The notes beneath the pieces were generated by a model that made no database searches, was not told the origin of the DNA, and saw only the letters and a list, made by a program, of their open reading frames with translations. A stretch of DNA of 6,088 nucleotides from contig JAHJAQ010000053.1 in NCBI GenBank assembly GCA_018813975.1, forward strand, positions 1 to 6,088. The letters are read 5' to 3'. Made by a program: the position numbers and the translations under genes. This document shows positions 5,490-6,088 of this stretch, piece by piece. Origin of the DNA: Microcaldota archaeon. GTDB lineage: Archaea > Iainarchaeota > Iainarchaeia > Iainarchaeales > JAGVWC01. Position 1 is the first letter of the stretch. Every line of letters starts with the position of its first letter.

Positions 5490-6088
5490 TTGGTAAAAGA
5501 ATCCGTAGTATCAAAGAATTATGGCGGAAAACTACCCTTACAAACCAGGTCGCTTTGCCCTGAATGCAAACGCCCATTACCAGCCACTATTTTTGAACGA
5601 AACAACCAAGTGTTTATTACCCGCACGTGCCCCCAACACGGAGAAACAGAAGAGATATATTGGGAAGACGCAAAGTATTATGAATTTGCGCGTGGCTTTG
5701 CTACGGGAAGCAAGGGAATTGAAAACCCGAATGTTGGCAAAATAATTCCCAATAGTGGAACCAATTGTCCCGCGGATTGTGGTTTGTGTCAAAATCATCA
5801 CAACCACACAGCACTCGCGAACATTGCTGTTACCAACCGCTGTGATTTGAGTTGTTGGTATTGTTTTTTTTATGCCAAAGAAGGCGAACCCATTTACGAA
5901 CCCTCTCTAAAACAAATTCGAAATATGATTCGCAATTTGCGCAAACAAAAACCAGTTGCTACCAGTGCCTTGCAATTAACGGGCGGAGAACCAACTCTTC
6001 GAAAAGACTTGATTGAGATTATTGATATTGCACGCCAAGAAGGATTAGAACACATTCAATTGAATACCGATGGCATTAATTTTGCCAA
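5490..6088 (+). CDS. Radical SAM protein, MJ0619/Tes-like archaeal group (3' end beyond window)
   Basis: I translated 199 codons from the TTG at 5490; the frame is open to the right edge. Residues 23-51 hold C23xxC26 and a CPxHG at 47-51, a zinc-ribbon-like N-terminus. Residues 93-100 hold CPADCGLC, followed by NHHNHTALANI. The radical SAM cluster motif is C118-x3-C122-x2-C125 (RCDLSCWYCFFYA), and the SAM-binding GGEP is at 165-168. This order matches the archaeal group that includes MJ0619 and the tetraether lipid synthase Tes, which couples archaeol chains through a carbon-carbon bond. The cluster context CWYCFFYA differs from the CPxCFA form I associate with characterised Tes, so substrate is open and no symbol is given. 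The frame is blocked by TGA at 5409-5411 and has no ATG or GTG before the zinc ribbon, which forces a TTG start. It is divergent from cdc6. Confidence 0.85.
   Translation, partial: MVKESVVSKNYGGKLPLQTRSLCPECKRPLPATIFERNNQVFITRTCPQHGETEEIYWEDAKYYEFARGFATGSKGIENPNVGKIIPNSGTNCPADCGLCQNHHNHTALANIAVTNRCDLSCWYCFFYAKEGEPIYEPSLKQIRNMIRNLRKQKPVATSALQLTGGEPTLRKDLIEIIDIARQEGLEHIQLNTDGINFA

Noticed and set aside
5521..5745. ATG-started 74-codon frame on the plus strand
   Set aside because: It is out of frame with the radical SAM gene, whose zinc ribbon, CX3CX2C and GGEP motifs occupy the same DNA. It looks attractive only because the true gene starts with TTG.

Overview
This window looks like part of an archaeal chromosome, most likely from a DPANN-type lineage (for example Diapherotrites or Micrarchaeota; this placement is inference). 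The archaeal calls rest on an Orc1/Cdc6-type replication initiator, a YchF-family GTPase of the archaeal form (cysteine-bearing segment after switch I, canonical NKMD motif, TGS tail), a radical SAM protein resembling the MJ0619/Tes-like archaeal group, TATA-like boxes, short leaders with GGTGA-type ribosome binding sites, and oligo-T tracts after genes.

Layout: positions 1-944 (minus) hold the 5' part of a gene running off the left edge, for a protein with a probable helix-turn-helix followed by two LAGLIDADG motifs. A 59-bp divergent gap separates it from ychF (plus, 1004-2197). ychF converges on a minus-strand cluster and overlaps its last gene by 11 bp. Read in transcription order the cluster is cdc6 (5317-4190), a 444-residue lysine-rich H1-like protein (4130-2796), and a very basic protein of unknown family (2732-2187). 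A 172-bp AT-rich divergent intergenic region (5318-5489) then leads to a radical SAM gene (plus, from a TTG at 5490) that is cut by the right edge.

The coherent theme is DNA handling. The replication initiator is followed on the same strand by two strongly basic, probably nucleic-acid-binding proteins, and preceded by an AT-rich gap with an imperfect ORB-like dyad and a G6 run, which makes it a candidate origin. The H1-like protein is the most unusual item. It has a basic tail, a short HMG/YABBY-like segment, tandem SKPK repeats, a duplicated amphipathic helix, and a tandemly duplicated acidic-aromatic module of 53-residue period.

No tRNA, rRNA, CRISPR array or insertion sequence was seen. 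No complete new multi-gene system can be demonstrated from this window.
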